A stretch of DNA of 64,000 nt, from positions 1 through 64,000 of the forward strand of contig NZ_JGZR01000003.1 in assembly GCF_000741775.1 (NCBI RefSeq), in the 5' to 3' direction. The stretch comes from Bifidobacterium subtile. GTDB lineage: Bacteria > Actinomycetota > Actinomycetes > Actinomycetales > Bifidobacteriaceae. A model generated the notes under the pieces. It was not told the DNA's origin. It saw nothing but the letters and a program-made list of their open reading frames with translations, and did not search any database. Position 1 is the stretch's first letter. Every line of letters starts with the position of its first letter. This document shows positions 22,480 through 32,511 of the stretch, in pieces. The position numbers were made by a program, and so were the translations under genes.

Positions 22480-23922
22480 TCAGTCGCAGGAGCCGACGGT
22501 GTGCACGTAGATGGAATCGGTGCTGCCCGACTGATGCGATCCCTGAGCGGAGCTGAGGACGACGATCTTATCGCCATCGGTGACCTTGCCGGCATCGCGC
22601 AGCGTCTTGTCGGTGAAGACCATGAGATCGGTACGGCTCATATCATGGTAATCGCCCGGCAGCAGGAACGCCTCGGTGCCCCAGCTCAGCGCGAGCCAAT
22701 GATAGGTGTGCTCGCTGTTGGTCAGGCCGTAGATCGGCGCGACCGGACGCTCGCGCGAGACGCGCTGCGCAGTGTGACCGGTCTGGGTGTAGGCCACGAT
22801 TGCCTTGGCGTTGAGCTTGTCGGCCAGATCAACGGCAGCCGAGGAAACGGCGCCGGTGCTCGACATGTCGAGGACCTTGAGCTTGGGGATGCGGTCGTAT
22901 CCATGCTCGGTGGCATAGCCTGAAATGCGGCTCATGGTATCCACCGTCTCGGTGGGATAGCTGCCCACGGCCGTCTCGTTCGACGTCATCGTGGCATCGG
23001 CGCCATCGAGAATCGCGTTGGCGCAGTCGGAAGCCTCGGCGCGTGAAGGCACCGGGGAGTCGACCATCGAGCCGAGGACCTCGGTCGCGACGATAACCGG
23101 CTTGGCGTACTGACGAGCCAGCTCGATGCAGCGCTTGGTGACCAGCGGGACCTCCTCGAAAGGCATCTCCACGGCCATATCGCCTCGGGCGACCATGATG
23201 CCGTCGAAGGCCTTGACGATATCTTCGAGGTTCTCTACGGCCTGCGGCTTCTCGATCTTGGCGACCACCGGCAGGCGACGGCCTTCCTCGTCCATGATCT
23301 CGTGGGCGCGGTCGATGTCGGTCGCGAAGCGCACGAAGGACATGGCGAGCATATCGGCGCCGGTCTGGATGGCCCAGCGCAGATCCGCCTCGTCCTTCTC
23401 AGTGAGCGCCGGCAGGCTCACGGCCACGCCGGGCAGGTTGATGCCCTTGTGGCTGGACACCGGACCGGCCACGATCACCTTGGTGTATACGTTGTTGCCC
23501 TCGACCTTGGTGACCTCAAGGCGCACCTTGCCGTCGTCGATCAGAATCGGATCGCCGGGGTGGCAGTCGCCGGGAAGGCCCTTGAATGTGGTGGAGGTGA
23601 TGCGCTCGTCGCCCTCGACGTCGTCGGTTGTGATGATGAATTCCTGGCCGCTCTCAAGCTGGACCTTGTCTTCGCCCGCAGTGTTCTTCTTGAACCATCC
23701 GCAGCGAATCTTCGGACCTTGCAGATCGACGAGCGCGGCGACGTTGCGGCCGGTCGTCTTGGAGGCCTGGCGGATGTTGTTGTACACCTTGAGATGGTCC
23801 TCGGGAGTGCCATGCGAGCGGTTGAGACGCGCGACGTCCATACCTGCCTCGACGAGCTTCGTGAGGTTCTCCAGCGATTCGGTAGCGGGACCGATGGTGT
23901 CTACAATCTTGGCTTTTCGCAT
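22480..23922 (-). CDS. pyk: Pyruvate kinase
   Basis: 480 residues, the family length. It converts phosphoenolpyruvate and ADP into pyruvate and ATP, the last ATP-yielding step of sugar fermentation. Visible: MRKAKIVDTIGPATESLENL at the N-terminus (usual TKIVCTIGPA pattern), NRSHGTPEDH where most enzymes have NFSHG, active-site Lys segment PVVAKIEKPQAVENL near 215-230, GIMVARGDMAVEMP near 240, and the B-to-A domain boundary VSLPALTEKDEADL. The ATG at 23922 has AGGTAGG upstream. It is separated from terC by a hairpin and a LacI-type palindrome at 24038-24049 that could mark carbon-source control. Confidence 0.95.
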   Translation of the reverse strand: MRKAKIVDTIGPATESLENLTKLVEAGMDVARLNRSHGTPEDHLKVYNNIRQASKTTGRNVAALVDLQGPKIRCGWFKKNTAGEDKVQLESGQEFIITTDDVEGDERITSTTFKGLPGDCHPGDPILIDDGKVRLEVTKVEGNNVYTKVIVAGPVSSHKGINLPGVAVSLPALTEKDEADLRWAIQTGADMLAMSFVRFATDIDRAHEIMDEEGRRLPVVAKIEKPQAVENLEDIVKAFDGIMVARGDMAVEMPFEEVPLVTKRCIELARQYAKPVIVATEVLGSMVDSPVPSRAEASDCANAILDGADATMTSNETAVGSYPTETVDTMSRISGYATEHGYDRIPKLKVLDMSSTGAVSSAAVDLADKLNAKAIVAYTQTGHTAQRVSRERPVAPIYGLTNSEHTYHWLALSWGTEAFLLPGDYHDMSRTDLMVFTDKTLRDAGKVTDGDKIVVLSSAQGSHQSGSTDSIYVHTVGSCD

Positions 23923-23999
23923 GAATGCCTACCTATTCTTATATATGAATCATTGGGTCGTCGTATAACCCAGCTGACTTGCTCCTTAAGTCTACTAGT

Positions 24000-24029
24000 A
24001 AGGCCATGTCGAATCCATGACATGGCCTT
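24000..24029 (-). terminator. Hairpin behind terC
   Basis: AAGGCCATGTC at 24000-24010 pairs with GACATGGCCTT at 24019-24029, loop of eight bases. Ends the uvrB-terC unit and insulates pyk. Confidence 0.7.
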
Positions 24030-24037
24030 GGCGTGTT

Positions 24038-24049
24038 GTGAGCGCTCAC
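24038..24049. promoter_or_regulatory. LacI-family operator-like palindrome
   Basis: GTGAGCGCTCAC, a perfect 12-bp dyad with the central CG and the GAGCGCTC core typical of LacI/GalR-family sites. It lies about 116 bases before the pyk start but upstream of the terC terminator hairpin, so its effect on pyk is uncertain. Confidence 0.4.
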
Positions 24050-24114
24050 GACGACTCTGCTTCCGCAACGGCGTGCGGTTTCAGACGCTCTCGGACTCAG
24101 AGGGAAACCGCCCT

Positions 24115-25155
24115 TTATTTCGTCAGCTTCGCCTGCGCATCCGGTTCGCTGCGCATCTTGAGCACGCTGGCCAGCGCGGAGCCGCCGATAGCGACGACGA
24201 TGACCGCCAGCGAGAGCCAAGTGGGCACTTCAGGCACCTGCTCAATGGGATGACCGCCGTTTATGAAAGGCAGGGAGTTGCCGCTCAACGCCTCCATGAC
24301 GAGCTTTACGCCGATGAATCCAAGCACCACCGCCAGGCCGGCCGGCAGATAGACGAGCTTGTCGAGCAGCGCGCCGAGCAGGAAGTAGAGCTGCTGCAGA
24401 CCGAGCAGGGCGAAGACGTTCGAGGTGAAGACGATGAAGGGATCCTTGGTCAGGCCGAAGATCGCCGGGATGGAGTCGAAGGCGAACATCACGTCAGTGG
24501 TGCCGATGGTGAGGAACACGATGAGCATCGGCGTCCAGAATCGTCTGCCGTCCTTCACGGTCCGCAGTTTCTCGCCGTCGAAGTCATCGGTGATCCTGAC
24601 CACTTTGCGCAGGGCTCGTATGACGACGTTCTCGTGGTATTCCTCATCGTCGTCCTCGCCCATCACCAGCTTGACGGCCGTGAAGATGAGGAAGGCGCCG
24701 AAGATGAAGAACACCCAGGTGAAGCGCGAGATGATCGCGGCTCCGATTAGGATGAACAGCCCGCGCAGCACCAGCGCCACAGTAATGCCGATGCTCAGCA
24801 CATATTTCTGCAGCTCGCGCGGCACGGCGAAGTTCGCCATGATAATGACGAAGACGAACAGGTTGTCGATGCTCAAGGAGTATTCGGTAAGCCAGCCGGA
24901 GTAGAACTCGACGGCGGGTTTCGCGCCAGCGAAGAACCACAGCAGGCCACCGAAGATCAGCGCCATGACGACGAAGAACGCGATGTGCTGCAGACACTCC
25001 TTGGTCGATGGCACATGCGGCTTGCGGCCGACGACGAACAGATCGACGACAAAGAACACCGCCAGTACTACGAAGGTGGCGATCATAAAGGCGAGGGGGG
25101 TTTCAGACATGGAGTCAAGCATACGGACGGCTGGTGACGGGGGCGCTTTGATCAC
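24115..25155 (-). CDS. TerC-family membrane protein
   Basis: 346 residues with about nine membrane helices and the family hallmarks: [25 protein letters not shown] near the start, [23 protein letters not shown] near 79-101 with acidic residues inside the membrane, [21 protein letters not shown] near 222-242. TerC proteins are linked to tellurite resistance and, more recently, to metal (Mn) export during protein secretion; the actual role here is not known. The GTG at 25155 overlaps the uvrB stop (GTGA), suggesting coupling; internal ATGs at 25119 or 25110 are alternatives and match homologue N-termini better. A charged loop ([12 protein letters not shown]) lies in the middle. Confidence 0.85.
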   Translation of the reverse strand: MIKAPPSPAVRMLDSMSETPLAFMIATFVVLAVFFVVDLFVVGRKPHVPSTKECLQHIAFFVVMALIFGGLLWFFAGAKPAVEFYSGWLTEYSLSIDNLFVFVIIMANFAVPRELQKYVLSIGITVALVLRGLFILIGAAIISRFTWVFFIFGAFLIFTAVKLVMGEDDDEEYHENVVIRALRKVVRITDDFDGEKLRTVKDGRRFWTPMLIVFLTIGTTDVMFAFDSIPAIFGLTKDPFIVFTSNVFALLGLQQLYFLLGALLDKLVYLPAGLAVVLGFIGVKLVMEALSGNSLPFINGGHPIEQVPEVPTWLSLAVIVVAIGGSALASVLKMRSEPDAQAKLTK

Positions 25156-27269
25156 TTCTGCGCCTCGGTGATTTGGCGCAGCTCCTTTTTGAGATCGCGA
25201 ATCTCGTCGCGCAGACGGGCTGCGAGCTCGAATTGCAGCTGCTCGGCGGCGGTGTGCATCTGCTCGCTCATCTGCCGAATCAGGTCCGCGAGATCCTGCG
25301 CGGGCAGTCCGGCCTTAAGGATCTCCTCATGGCGCTTGTCGGCCTCGTCCTGGTTGAAGTTCGGCAAGCCCAGATGCGTGTTGCCCGCCTTGCCGGCATT
25401 GCGGTAGCCGCCTTCGAGCAGGGTCTGGGTGTCGACGTCCTCCTTGGCGAGCATGTCGTTGACGTCGCTGATCTTCTTGATGAGCGGCTGCGGGTCGATG
25501 CCGTGCTCGGTGTTGTAGGCGATCTGCTTGTCGCGCCGGCGATTCGTCTCGTCGATGGCCTTGTGCATCGCGTCGGTCATCTCGTCGGCGTACATGAGCA
25601 CGGTACCCGACACGTTGCGGGCCGCGCGTCCGATCGTCTGGATGAGCGAGCGATAGGAGCGCAGGAAGCCTTCCTTGTCGGCATCGAGAATCGCCACCAA
25701 CGATACTTCCGGCAGGTCCAGGCCTTCGCGCAGCAGGTTAATGCCCACGATGACGTCGATCTTGCCTTCGCGCAGCTCGCGCAGCAGCTCCACGCGGCGC
25801 AGCGTGTCGACGTCGGAATGCAGGTATTCGACCTTGATGCCGCGCTCCAGCAGGTAGTCCGTCAGATCCTCGGCCATCTTCTTAGTCAGCGTCGTCACCA
25901 AGGTGCGCTCGTGCCTGGCGACGCGGTCCTTGATCTCGGCGAGCAGGTCGTCGATCTGCCCCTCGATCGGGCGCACTTCGATCTTGGGGTCGACCAGACC
26001 GGTCGGGCGGATGATCTGCTCCACGACGCCGTCCGAAAGCCCCAGCTCGTAGTCGCCGGGCGTTGCGGACAGGTAGATGGTCTGACCGACGCGCTGCAGA
26101 AACTCAGGCCATTTGAGCGGCCGGTTGTCCATCGCGGAGGGCAGGCGGAAACCGTGCTCGACCAAGGTGCGCTTGCGGCTGGCATCGCCCTCGTACATCG
26201 CGCCGATCTGGGGCACGGTGACATGCGATTCGTCGATGACCAGCAGGAAGTCGTCCGGGAAGAAATCAAGCAGCGTATGCGGCGCGGTGCCGGGGTCGCG
26301 GCCGTCGAAATGCCGCGAATAATTTTCAATGCCGGAGCACACACCCACCTGCGTGAGCATCTCCAAGTCATAGGTCGTGCGCATCGTCAGCCGCTGGGCT
26401 TCCAATTCCTTGCCCTGCTTGTGCAGCTCGGCGACGCGGCCATCAAGTTCGTTTTTGATGTCTTTCAAGGCCCGTTCCATGCGTTCAGGGCCGGCCACAT
26501 AGTGCGAGGCGGGGAAGATATGGACGGATGCCTCATGGGCGATCACGTCGCCGGTAAGCGGATGCAAGGTCGAGATGCGATCGATCTCGTCACCGAAGAA
26601 CTCGATGCGCACGGCGAGCTCCTCGTAGACCGGAATGATCTCGACGGTGTCGCCACGCACGCGGAAGGTGCCGCGCGTGAAGGCGATGTCGTTGCGCTTG
26701 TACTGCATATCGACGAATTTGCGCAGCAGCGTATCGCGATCGATCTGCTGGCCCTCTTCCAGGAAGAGCATGCGGCCGGCGTATTCCTCGGGCGTGCCCA
26801 GGCCGTAGATGCAGGAGACCGTGGCCACGACGACGCAATCGCGCCGGGTGAGCAGATTGGCGGTGGCCGCATGGCGCAGCCGCTCCACATCGTCGTTGAT
26901 GTTCGAATCCTTCTCGATGTAGGTGTCCGTCTGCGGAATGTAGGCTTCGGGCTGGTAGTAGTCGTAATATGACACGAAATAGCTCACGGCGTTGTCGGGC
27001 ATGAGCTCGCGGAATTCGGCGCACAGCTGCGCGGCGAGGGTCTTGTTCGGCTCCAGGATCAGCGTGGGGCGTTGCAGCTTCTCGATAAGCCATGCGGTGG
27101 TCGCCGTTTTGCCGGTTCCCGTCGCGCCCATAAGGACCACGTCGTTCTCGCCGTTCTCGATGCGCGCCGCCAGCTCGTCGATGGCCTGCGGCTGGTCGCC
27201 CGAAGGATGGTAGGGCGATTTGACGACGAAGGGCTTGTCCGCGCGCTCGATATTGAATCCCATATCCAT
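25152..27269 (-). CDS. uvrB: Excinuclease ABC subunit B
   Basis: 705 residues, the usual size. UvrB receives damaged DNA from UvrA, opens it and loads UvrC. Visible: Walker [13 protein letters not shown] near 46-57, beta-hairpin [22 protein letters not shown] near 100-122, DESHVTVPQ near 344, helicase motifs [13 protein letters not shown] and [37 protein letters not shown], and the C-terminal UVR motif [21 protein letters not shown] that contacts UvrC. AAGGATCGG precedes the ATG at 27269 (a second in-frame ATG is at 27263). No SOS box is evident just upstream. Followed by terC with a 4-base overlap. Confidence 0.96.
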   Translation of the reverse strand: MDMGFNIERADKPFVVKSPYHPSGDQPQAIDELAARIENGENDVVLMGATGTGKTATTAWLIEKLQRPTLILEPNKTLAAQLCAEFRELMPDNAVSYFVSYYDYYQPEAYIPQTDTYIEKDSNINDDVERLRHAATANLLTRRDCVVVATVSCIYGLGTPEEYAGRMLFLEEGQQIDRDTLLRKFVDMQYKRNDIAFTRGTFRVRGDTVEIIPVYEELAVRIEFFGDEIDRISTLHPLTGDVIAHEASVHIFPASHYVAGPERMERALKDIKNELDGRVAELHKQGKELEAQRLTMRTTYDLEMLTQVGVCSGIENYSRHFDGRDPGTAPHTLLDFFPDDFLLVIDESHVTVPQIGAMYEGDASRKRTLVEHGFRLPSAMDNRPLKWPEFLQRVGQTIYLSATPGDYELGLSDGVVEQIIRPTGLVDPKIEVRPIEGQIDDLLAEIKDRVARHERTLVTTLTKKMAEDLTDYLLERGIKVEYLHSDVDTLRRVELLRELREGKIDVIVGINLLREGLDLPEVSLVAILDADKEGFLRSYRSLIQTIGRAARNVSGTVLMYADEMTDAMHKAIDETNRRRDKQIAYNTEHGIDPQPLIKKISDVNDMLAKEDVDTQTLLEGGYRNAGKAGNTHLGLPNFNQDEADKRHEEILKAGLPAQDLADLIRQMSEQMHTAAEQLQFELAARLRDEIRDLKKELRQITEAQK

Positions 27270-27383
27270 TCCGATCCTTGGCCGTCTGTGTCACTCGCAC
27301 CGCATTATTCGTGCCGCGTCATTTCCAACGACGCATTCGACGCCGCACCGTCGAATCAACGCCTTGCCTGCTGCATGCCGCCA

Positions 27384-28175
27384 TCAACGATACGACTCGT
27401 CGCGAAGTTCGCTCCGCCATTGCGCAACCAGCGTATCAACATGTTCGAACATTCGTTCGATAGGCTGCGTGGCGTCGATGACTTCATCGGCCAGCGCCCT
27501 GCGCTCCGCCTCGCTGGACTGGTGCCGGATGCGCCCCAGCGCCTGTTCGCGGGTCATGCCGCGCGTGCCCATCATCCGCGCAATGCGCGTTTCCGCTGGC
27601 GCTTCGACTGAAACGATATGCGCGAAGGAGAACGGCACGGCATCGATCACTTCGGCAAGCAGCGGCACGTCGTGAACGACGATGGCCCGCGTTGCTGCCT
27701 CACGCCCTCCTCGGCTTCTGCTGCCATCATATTTCCCGCGCCTCTCATGGTTCTCATCATCGTCGCATTTGCCGTCGGTTCCACCGTCATGCCCGCCGGT
27801 TTCGTGATTGCTGTCGACATCGGCCCCGTCGACTTCGCCATCAGTCTCGCACTCCCCGCGCATCAGACGCTGCTCGATGCGACTCGCCGCCTCGTAGATC
27901 AGCGGATGTTCAATCGCATCGAGCCGTTCACGCGCACCGGGAGCCGCCTGCTCTCCGAACACATGCCCGGCCAGCCAAGAACGATTCAGCCCGCCGTCTT
28001 CGCCGATGGCCTGTTCTCCGAACTCCTGCGCGATTCGCCGTAGCCCCTCGCTGCCAGGGGCTACAATCTGCCGGGCCAAAGCATCATAATCGATGACGAC
28101 CAGCCCCAGGTCGTTGAGGCGCTGCGCCACCGTGCTTTTGCCGGCCGCGATGCCACCGGTCAGTCCGATCCTCAT
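27384..28175 (-). CDS. coaE: Dephospho-CoA kinase with an acidic insertion
   Basis: About 263 residues against roughly 200 in most homologues. It phosphorylates dephospho-CoA, the last step of coenzyme A synthesis. P-loop GLTGGIAAGKST at 4-15, DADxLAR-like segment VIDYDALARQIV at 28-38, HPLIYEAAS at 90-98, VVHDVPLLAE at 166-175. An Asp/Gly/His-rich stretch of about 55 residues (108-162, e.g. ETDGEVDGADVDSNHETGGH) is inserted between the substrate-binding helix and the VPLLAE strand and looks disordered. The start at 28175 is chosen because GGAAGG stands four bases upstream; longer frames begin in the rpsA-coaE hairpin region. Confidence 0.9.
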   Translation of the reverse strand: MRIGLTGGIAAGKSTVAQRLNDLGLVVIDYDALARQIVAPGSEGLRRIAQEFGEQAIGEDGGLNRSWLAGHVFGEQAAPGARERLDAIEHPLIYEAASRIEQRLMRGECETDGEVDGADVDSNHETGGHDGGTDGKCDDDENHERRGKYDGSRSRGGREAATRAIVVHDVPLLAEVIDAVPFSFAHIVSVEAPAETRIARMMGTRGMTREQALGRIRHQSSEAERRALADEVIDATQPIERMFEHVDTLVAQWRSELRDESYR

Positions 28176-28230
28176 CATGCCTTCCATCGTATCGCGAAGC
28201 AGATCGAAAGCATTGAAGGGGTCGCTCCCC

Positions 28231-28287
28231 GCTGCTGGTCGGATTCGTGCGTGTCCAGCAGGGAAACGCACGAATCCGACCAGCAGC
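28231..28287 (-). terminator. 22-bp hairpin between rpsA and coaE
   Basis: Arms 28231-28252 and 28266-28287, loop of 13 bases. Second of two hairpins after rpsA. Confidence 0.65.
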
Positions 28288-28345
28288 AGCTGCATAAGCG
28301 CTGTCACAAGAGAACCCGGCGGCAAGCCGGCAGCGGGCAGATACA

Positions 28346-28382
28346 GTTGCAGCCCGGCCCCTTTCGGGTGCCGGGCTGCAAC
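28346..28382 (-). terminator. rpsA terminator hairpin
   Basis: GTTGCAGCCCGGC at 28346-28358 pairs with GCCGGGCTGCAAC at 28370-28382. About 50 bases after the rpsA stop. Confidence 0.7.
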
Positions 28383-28429
28383 GAACTCGTGGGGCTAGCG
28401 AGCCAAAAGACCACCTAGCCTCTTGAAGC

Positions 28430-29923
28430 TCAGTTCTTTTCGCTCAGCAGCTGCTCGCGAAGCGCGGCAAGCTGATCGGAACCGGCGAGCGTGCCTTCGT
28501 TTGCTGCGTCGGAGGAGTAGTTCGAGGTTTCCGAGCCGGCGGAAGCGGCGGAGTGCTCGTGGCGCTCGCCCTGACCGTCCTCGGCAGCCGAAGCGGCCGC
28601 GTTCTCGTTCTCCTTGGCGACGAACTCCTTGTGCTGCTCCCACAGGTCGTGGGCGGACGCGTACTGCGACTCCCACTCCTCGCGCTGCTGCTCGAAGCCG
28701 GCGATCCACTCGTTGGTCGTCGGGTCGAAGCCTTCGGGGTACTTGTAGTTGCCCTCGTCGTCGTACTCGGCGGGCATGCCGTAGAGCGCGGGATCGAAGT
28801 CCTCGGAGGTCGCGTCGACGGAGTCGTTGGCCTGCTTGAGGGACAGGGAGATGCGGCGACGATCGAGATCGACGTCGATCACCTTGACGAACACCTCTTC
28901 GTTCGGCTTGACGACCGTCTCGGGGTTGTCCACGTGGCGGTTGGCCAGCTCGGAGATGTGCACCAGGCCTTCGATGCCGTCCTCGACGGATACGAACACG
29001 CCGAACTGCACGATCTTGGTGACCTTGCCCTTGACGATCTGGCCGGGAACGTGGGTACGCGCGAAGCGCTGCCACGGATCCTCCTGGGTCGCCTTGAGCG
29101 ACAGGGAAATACGCTCGCGGTCGAGATCGACGTCAAGCACCTCGACGGTGACCTTGTCACCGACCTTGACGACTTCCGACGGGTGGTCGATGTGCTTCCA
29201 GGACAGCTCGGAGACGTGGATCAGGCCGTCGACGCCGCCAAGATCGACGAACGCGCCGAAGTTGACGATGGAGGACACGACGCCCTCGCGAATCTGGCCC
29301 TTCTTGAGCTGGGAGAGGAAGGTCTCGCGCACCTCGGACTGGGTCTCCTCGAGATACTGGCGACGGGAGAGGACCACATTGTTGCGGTTCTTGTCGAGCT
29401 CGAGGATCTTGGCCTTGATCTTCTGGCCGATGAACGGCGTCAGATCGCGCACGCGGCGCATTTCGACCAGCGACGCGGGCAGGAAGCCGCGCAGGCCGAT
29501 ATCGACGATCAGGCCGCCCTTGACGGCTTCGATCACGGTGCCCTCGACAACGCCATCGGCGTCCTTGATGGCTTCGATGTCGCCCCAGGCGCGCTCGTAC
29601 TGCGCACGCTTCTTGGACAGGATCAGACGGCCTTCCTTGTCCTCTTTGGTGACGACGAGAGCCTCGATCGAGTCGCCGACCTCGACGACCTCTTCGGGCT
29701 TGACATCCTTCTTGATGGAAAGTTCGCGGGAGGGAATGACGCCCTCGGTCTTGTAGCCGATGTCGAGCAGGACCTCGTCGTGGTCAACCTTGACGACGGT
29801 TCCCTCGACCAGATCGCCATCATCGAAGTTCTTGATGGTGGAATCGACTGCCTTGATGAAGTCCTCTTCGGTGCCGATGTCGTTGATCGCGACCTTGGTG
29901 ACTTCCGTATTGTTCTCTGCCAT
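28430..29923 (-). CDS. rpsA: 30S ribosomal protein S1
   Basis: 497 residues with four S1 RNA-binding domains: GDLVEGTVVKVDHDEVLLDIGYKTEG, DGVVEGTVIEAVKGGLIVDIGLRGFLP, GQIREGVVSSIVNFGAFVDLGGVDGLIHVSELSW and GQIVKGKVTKIVQFGVFVSVEDGIEGLVHISELA. It helps the ribosome bind mRNA and unfold leaders. The C-terminus is a long acidic tail (EDFDPALYGMPAEYDDEGNY, then Ala/Ser/Gly) as in other actinobacterial S1 proteins. Many transcripts in this genome seem leaderless or hold short leaders, which may matter for its use. Monocistronic with its own terminator. Confidence 0.96.
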   Translation of the reverse strand: MAENNTEVTKVAINDIGTEEDFIKAVDSTIKNFDDGDLVEGTVVKVDHDEVLLDIGYKTEGVIPSRELSIKKDVKPEEVVEVGDSIEALVVTKEDKEGRLILSKKRAQYERAWGDIEAIKDADGVVEGTVIEAVKGGLIVDIGLRGFLPASLVEMRRVRDLTPFIGQKIKAKILELDKNRNNVVLSRRQYLEETQSEVRETFLSQLKKGQIREGVVSSIVNFGAFVDLGGVDGLIHVSELSWKHIDHPSEVVKVGDKVTVEVLDVDLDRERISLSLKATQEDPWQRFARTHVPGQIVKGKVTKIVQFGVFVSVEDGIEGLVHISELANRHVDNPETVVKPNEEVFVKVIDVDLDRRRISLSLKQANDSVDATSEDFDPALYGMPAEYDDEGNYKYPEGFDPTTNEWIAGFEQQREEWESQYASAHDLWEQHKEFVAKENENAAASAAEDGQGERHEHSAASAGSETSNYSSDAANEGTLAGSDQLAALREQLLSEKN

Positions 29924-30057
29924 TAATTAAGTGGTTTCTGTTTACTAGTGAGTGGATATTACCGGTTTTCAGTTATGGCGTGCCTTCGCAGGCACATACA
30001 GAGAACAGGATACAAGGAGCCATATCCAAAGAATCATGGACATTCCGGGCGTGTCAT

Positions 30058-30093
30058 GCGTCATGCCGCACGGCGTGTCACGCGGTATGACGC
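30058..30093 (-). terminator. Hairpin overlapping the folD 3' end
   Basis: GCGTCATGCCGC at 30058-30069 pairs with GCGGTATGACGC at 30082-30093 (one wobble pair). The right arm lies in the last folD codons. Confidence 0.55.
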
Positions 30094-30974
30094 GAAACCC
30101 GGCGCTCGGCCATTTCCACCACATTGGTCAGCAGCATCGCCCGCGTCATCGGCCCGACGCCGCCCGGATTCGGCGTATAGGCGCCGGCCGTCTCGTAGCA
30201 GTCCCTGTCGATGTCGCCCTTGATGCGATAGCGTCCCGACTCCTCGTCGAACACCCGTGCAATGCCTACGTCAACGAGCACGGCGCCGGGTTTGACGTCA
30301 TCAGGCCCGACGAAGCCCGGCTGCCCGGTCGCGGAGACGATCACATCGGCCCGACGCAAGTGGCTCCGTACGTCTTCGGTGCCGGTGTGGCACAGCGTGA
30401 CAGTCGCATCGACGCCCCGGCGCGTGAGCAGCAGCGGTATCGTGCGCCCGATGGTGATGCCGCGTCCGAGCACGCACACGTCTTTGCCGCCCAACTCGAT
30501 ATCGTAGCGGGCAAGCAGCGCCAGTATGCCGCGCGGCGTGCATGGCAGCGGCGTGGCGATATCCCCGGCGACGTGCAGCACCAGCTCGCCCAGATTGTAC
30601 GGGTGCATGCCGTCGGCGTCCTTGGCCGGGTCGATCGCATCGATGATCGCGCCCTGATCGACGCCCTGCGGCAGCGGCAGCTGCACGATGAAGCCCGTGC
30701 AGTCCGGATCCTCGTTGAGCGAGCGTACGGCTTCGAATATCGCCTCCTGCCCGGCGTCGGCGGGCAGCTCGCGGCGGATGGAGCGAATGCCCACCTCGGC
30801 GCAGTCCGCATGCTTGCCGGATACGTATTTGGCCGAGGCCGGGTCCTCCCCGACCAGCAGCGTGCCCAGGCCTGGCTGCACGCCGCGCTCCCCAAGCGCA
30901 CGTACGCGCCGCGCCAGATCGGCCTTGATCTCGCCGGCGACCTGCTTTCCGTCAAGCTTCAGCGGCATCGTCAT
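30078..30974 (-). CDS. folD: Bifunctional methylenetetrahydrofolate dehydrogenase/cyclohydrolase
   Basis: 298 residues. It interconverts methylene-, methenyl- and formyl-tetrahydrofolate for purine and formyl-Met-tRNA synthesis. Visible: [17 protein letters not shown] near 48-64 with the catalytic Lys, [32 protein letters not shown] near 98-129, [10 protein letters not shown] near 143, nucleotide site [20 protein letters not shown] near 168 and the C-terminal [23 protein letters not shown] stands before the ATG at 30974. The gene stands alone, divergent from the metal-type ABC operon. Confidence 0.96.
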   Translation of the reverse strand: MTMPLKLDGKQVAGEIKADLARRVRALGERGVQPGLGTLLVGEDPASAKYVSGKHADCAEVGIRSIRRELPADAGQEAIFEAVRSLNEDPDCTGFIVQLPLPQGVDQGAIIDAIDPAKDADGMHPYNLGELVLHVAGDIATPLPCTPRGILALLARYDIELGGKDVCVLGRGITIGRTIPLLLTRRGVDATVTLCHTGTEDVRSHLRRADVIVSATGQPGFVGPDDVKPGAVLVDVGIARVFDEESGRYRIKGDIDRDCYETAGAYTPNPGGVGPMTRAMLLTNVVEMAERRVSRHTA

Positions 30975-31151
30975 TCGCTCTCCTTCATTCTCATCCGATT
31001 ACTTGCTCGCGCGTATGCGGCACACCTTAGATTATCGTTAGGGGTATCGATTCCCATCGTCGCCGATGCATCGAGCGCAGGTGCGATACACACGCCACAC
31101 CGGCAGTGGCGGCAACGGCAGCACGATGCGCAAGATTTAAGGGAGGATCGC

Positions 31152-32216
31152 ATGGCTCTACGAATGAAGACCGCGAGAAGACTGGTCATGCTCATGCTCG
31201 CGGCGATGCTGACGGCGGCGATGGCAGCCTGCGACTTCGCCTCCTCCGACCCCAAGCACTCACCCGCGACGCCTGCGCCCACCGGGCCCATCGCCGTCGT
31301 CGCCTCGCTGAACCAGTGGGCCTCGCTCGCCGAGCAACTCGGCGGCAAGGACGTCAAGGTCACTGCGATCACGCCGCCAGCCACGCTCGATGCTCGGAAT
31401 TTCGAGCCGAGTTCGACCGACATCGCCACACTGCAGCACGCCGACATCGTTGTCGCCAACGGGGCGGGGTACGACGACTGGGTGCTGAAGAACAGATCCA
31501 GAGGCAGCGCGGTCGTCTCCGCCGCGGAGACCGTAGGCGCGATGGATGGCGACAACCCTCAATTGTGGCTCTCCAAAGATGCGCGCGCCGGCATGGCCTC
31601 GGAGCTGACGGAAGCTTTCAGCAAGGCCCGACCTGCCAAGAAGAAGACATTCGCCGCCCGGCTCAAGACGTGGCACAGCGAGGAGGGCAGGCTTGAAGCC
31701 GCGTTCGCCGCATTCGCCAAATCGCATGGCAATCCGACCTATGCCGCTCTCGACGATTCGGCTTTCTATCTCATGTCCGATCTGGGATTCAAGGACCGCA
31801 CGCCGCAGGACTACGCGCAGTCGGCTCTTGCGCAGCCCGAGAGCCCTTCTCCCCAATCCTCTCCTCCGGACATCAAGAACTACCAGAAGCTGCTTGAAGG
31901 CCGGCAGGTGGATGTGCTGATCGGCAACGGGCAAAAGCCGGATGAGACGGCTTCCGCCCTGATCGCTTCAGCCAAAATCGGTAACGTGCCTTTCGTCGAG
32001 GTTCCCGGGCAGATGCCAGCCGACGCTTCGTCTCTGGTCGATTGGGTCAAAGGCCTCGCGTCTCCCATCATCGCAACGGCGAGCGCGGATGATGAGTCCG
32101 GCGCTGGATCCGGCGGGTCGGAAGGCGCGGGCAAATCTCAATCGACCTCGCCCTCCGACTCCGGCCAAAGCTCCTCGAACAGCACCCCGCAGGACGCGTC
32201 GCCTCCGGCGCAGTAA
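31152..32216 (+). CDS. ZnuA/TroA-family ABC transporter binding lipoprotein without canonical metal ligands
   Basis: 354 residues; signal peptide with lipobox AMAAC (Cys27), so a surface lipoprotein. The fold family is clear from IAVVASLNQWASLAEQLGGKDVKV, FEPSSTDIATLQHADIVVANGAGYDDWV, and DVLIGNGQKPDETASALIA. But the three histidines that bind Zn or Mn in this family are replaced: the DPHxFEP motif is DARNFEP (Arg82), DPHxWL is NPQLWL (Gln137), and HxAF is DSAF (Asp202). The tail is a low-complexity Ser/Gly/Pro stretch. GGGAGG precedes the ATG. First gene of an ABC operon with an ATPase and permease of the zinc family; the ligand is therefore open. Confidence 0.85.
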   Translation: MALRMKTARRLVMLMLAAMLTAAMAACDFASSDPKHSPATPAPTGPIAVVASLNQWASLAEQLGGKDVKVTAITPPATLDARNFEPSSTDIATLQHADIVVANGAGYDDWVLKNRSRGSAVVSAAETVGAMDGDNPQLWLSKDARAGMASELTEAFSKARPAKKKTFAARLKTWHSEEGRLEAAFAAFAKSHGNPTYAALDDSAFYLMSDLGFKDRTPQDYAQSALAQPESPSPQSSPPDIKNYQKLLEGRQVDVLIGNGQKPDETASALIASAKIGNVPFVEVPGQMPADASSLVDWVKGLASPIIATASADDESGAGSGGSEGAGKSQSTSPSDSGQSSSNSTPQDASPPAQ

Positions 32217-32358
32217 AAATCGCACGTGGATCGACACCGATTTTCAATCGGCCGCATCTTCCGCAGCATCTGTTCGCAGCGGCTTTTTCGCCGGACCCAT
32301 CGCCGCGACACGCTTTGTCATGAAGACATCGAAGCGAGAAATAATAACCCGCAATAAT

Positions 32359-32373
32359 TGAGAATGGTTGTCA
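32359..32373. promoter_or_regulatory. Possible Zur-type operator
   Basis: TGAGAATGGTTGTCA, an imperfect 15-bp dyad that matches the TGANAAT-N-ATTNTCA pattern of Zur boxes at most conserved positions. It lies about 140 bases before the ATPase start, after the binding-protein gene. Confidence 0.35.
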
Positions 32374-32511
32374 CGCTCGTTTGCGATAATTTGTATTCTG
32401 CCTGCACATCTGCCGAGATGTGCAACGCGAGCCGCCGCAGCAAAACCGAGCGGCGATGCGACAATAGACCGGCAACGCGGCACCATGCAAAGGCCGGGGA
32501 AAGAGGATGGC

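Noticed and set aside
25173-26972. 599-codon open frame on the plus strand
   Set aside because: Exact antisense of uvrB. Long antisense frames are common in GC-rich coding DNA and the translation has shadow-like composition (Val, Leu, Gly, Asp, His).
28553-29926. 457-codon open frame on the plus strand
   Set aside because: Antisense of rpsA; no RBS and no recognisable domain.
29952-31151. Upstream in-frame extension of the ZnuA-like gene
   Set aside because: It crosses folD in antisense and has no similarity to secreted proteins; the true start has an RBS and a signal peptide at 31152.
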